A stretch of DNA of 64,000 nt from Paenibacillus alginolyticus DSM 5050 = NBRC 15375 (GTDB taxonomy: Bacteria > Bacillota > Bacilli > Paenibacillales > NBRC-103111): the NCBI RefSeq assembly GCF_000422905.1, contig NZ_AUGY01000020.1, positions 1 to 64,000 of the forward strand. Reading direction: 5' to 3'. This document shows, one piece after another, positions 63,101 to 64,000 of this stretch. A program made the translations under genes and the position numbers. Positions within the stretch are counted from its first letter, which is position 1, and every line of letters begins with the position of its first letter. The notes under the pieces were generated by a model. That model was not told where the DNA came from, did not search any database, and was given only the letters and a program-made list of their open reading frames with translations.

Positions 63101-64000
63101 TTATGAACGAGAATCCCCAACAAACGATAAGTATGCTGCTTCATTTTCCGCCAATACGGGTGGCCATGCGCACAAATCAAACGGAAAATCGGAGCCAGGC
63201 AGCACTTTCTCTTCCCCGACAAGCTTTAACAAAAATTGTAATGCTTCTGAATTCCATAGGACGGAATCGTACCAGAATCTTTTCAAATATTCACTTGGAG
63301 GAGCTTGCAATGTCGATTTCACTTGCTCCCATTGGCTGTATCCTTTATCAAGCCGTCCGACTTGATAAGGAAGAAGACCGCCTCCATGAGCTAATAAAAT
63401 TTTAACTCGGGGATATTTGTCCATCATTCCGCTTAATAAAATATCCGTCGCACACAAGGTCGTTTCCCAGGGGACTCCGATTAAATTGGGCATCATTCTC
63501 CGCCGAAGCCTGGGATCCTCGCTCAACAAAGGATGTATAAAGATCACGGATCCCAACCGGTTGGCTTCTTCCCAAAGCGGAGTGAATGCGGCATCTGTTA
63601 AAAGAAGATTACCGCAACCTGGGCCTATAATAGCCCCTTTCAATCCTTTTGACATAGACCGACTCAGTTCATCTGCCGCAAGTCCGGGAGCGTTCAAAGG
63701 TAGAGTAGCTAATCCGGCAATGGATGGGAACGACTTTGACATCCGACAAAGCGCGTCATTGTATACCTTGCTTAATTCTAGAGTTGTTTCTTTATCAAAT
63801 TCGTACAGAAACAATTGCGGTATAGGCGACACAAGTGATTGAACAATGCCGGATTCTTTTTGTTTCTCCAAATATAATTGTTCGTCAATAAAAAGCTCCT
63901 TTAATTCAAAGGCCCACTTTCCATTGATATTTAGGAAAACGCTTTTGTCTGCGTCTTTTTTCTCCTTTGCTGCGTTAACTCTCCGTTTATTCTCTTCAAG
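63101..64000 (-). CDS. ACMSD-like amidohydrolase-fold decarboxylase (5' end outside window)
   Basis: The frame is open to the right edge, so the TTG-started 256-residue reading is only internal. About 300 residues are visible. Metal and active-site blocks match 2-amino-3-carboxymuconate-6-semialdehyde decarboxylase: FIHPLLS (His), GVPWETTLCATDILLSGMMD, KILLAHGGGLLPYQVGRLDK (His) and LPGSDFPFDLCAWPP (Asp). The N-terminal HxH zinc motif lies beyond the window. Other family options are 5-carboxyvanillate and gamma-resorcylate decarboxylases. It converges on the meta-pathway operon and belongs to an operon coming from the right. Confidence 0.8.
   Translation of the reverse strand, partial: LEENKRRVNAAKEKKDADKSVFLNINGKWAFELKELFIDEQLYLEKQKESGIVQSLVSPIPQLFLYEFDKETTLELSKVYNDALCRMSKSFPSIAGLATLPLNAPGLAADELSRSMSKGLKGAIIGPGCGNLLLTDAAFTPLWEEANRLGSVIFIHPLLSEDPRLRRRMMPNLIGVPWETTLCATDILLSGMMDKYPRVKILLAHGGGLLPYQVGRLDKGYSQWEQVKSTLQAPPSEYLKRFWYDSVLWNSEALQFLLKLVGEEKVLPGSDFPFDLCAWPPVLAENEAAYLSFVGDSRS

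Noticed and set aside
63101..63871. A complete 256-residue amidohydrolase starting at TTG
   Set aside because: The frame continues upstream to the window edge with family-like sequence, and the conserved N-terminal HxH region is missing from the short version.

Overview
The window looks like a chromosome segment from a spore-forming member of the Paenibacillaceae or a close relative. The grounds are strong AGGAGG-type ribosome binding sites, a GerA-type spore germination operon, a sigma-K gene fragment, a truncated KinB-like sporulation kinase, and several YesM/YesN-type two-component pairs with large AraC-family regulators. The species assignment is inference. No rRNA, tRNA or CRISPR array was recognised.

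Positions 1-7500 are a decayed, rearranged zone. It holds a recombinase C-terminus and the 5' part of a group IIC-like intron abutting a terminator-like hairpin. It also holds broken genes for a nucleotide kinase-like protein, sigma-K, a chemotaxis receptor, an aldo/keto reductase, a GlcG/HbpS-like protein and a short-chain dehydrogenase, plus an internally deleted IS110. Only an ABC ATPase looks intact.

Positions 7.5-25.5 kb are carbohydrate-related. After an M24 peptidase-fold enzyme comes a membrane-anchored sugar-binding protein / YesM kinase / AraC response regulator set, resembling the XylFII-LytS-YesN xylose sensor, with a second sugar-binding lipoprotein. Next is a seven-gene operon: two ketose 3-epimerase-like enzymes, a zinc alcohol dehydrogenase, a three-gene ABC importer and a Gfo/Idh oxidoreductase. 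A second regulator/kinase pair lies upstream of it.

Positions 25.8-36 kb begin with an IS6-family element that truncates a KinB-like kinase. Then come an N-terminal fragment of pyruvate phosphate dikinase, full-length pyruvate carboxylase, and a GntR regulator divergent from a decarboxylating malate/tartrate dehydrogenase, an MFS carrier and a maleate cis-trans isomerase. This reads as a maleate/D-malate to fumarate/pyruvate/oxaloacetate module. Positions 36-40.2 kb hold a spore germinant-receptor operon.

Positions 40.3-64 kb are an aromatic-acid catabolic island. Two paralogous modules each encode a phthalate-dioxygenase-like Rieske oxygenase, a tiny protein with CxxC and CxCxxC knuckles, and a class II aldolase-fold protein of the kind known to decarboxylate dihydroxy-aromatic acids. 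Module 1 adds a dihydrodiol dehydrogenase-like enzyme, a TRAP-TAXI transporter, an amidase and an IclR regulator. Module 2 adds NadC and an EamA exporter. No Rieske reductase or ferredoxin is encoded nearby, so the tiny Cys proteins are the most interesting unknown here. Further right are RidA, three LysR regulators, an SsuABC-type importer, and a lower meta-cleavage set (semialdehyde dehydrogenase, acylating acetaldehyde dehydrogenase, 4-hydroxy-2-oxovalerate aldolase, 4-oxalocrotonate tautomerase). An ACMSD-like decarboxylase runs off the right edge. The ring-cleaving dioxygenase, hydratase and oxalocrotonate decarboxylase are not in the window.
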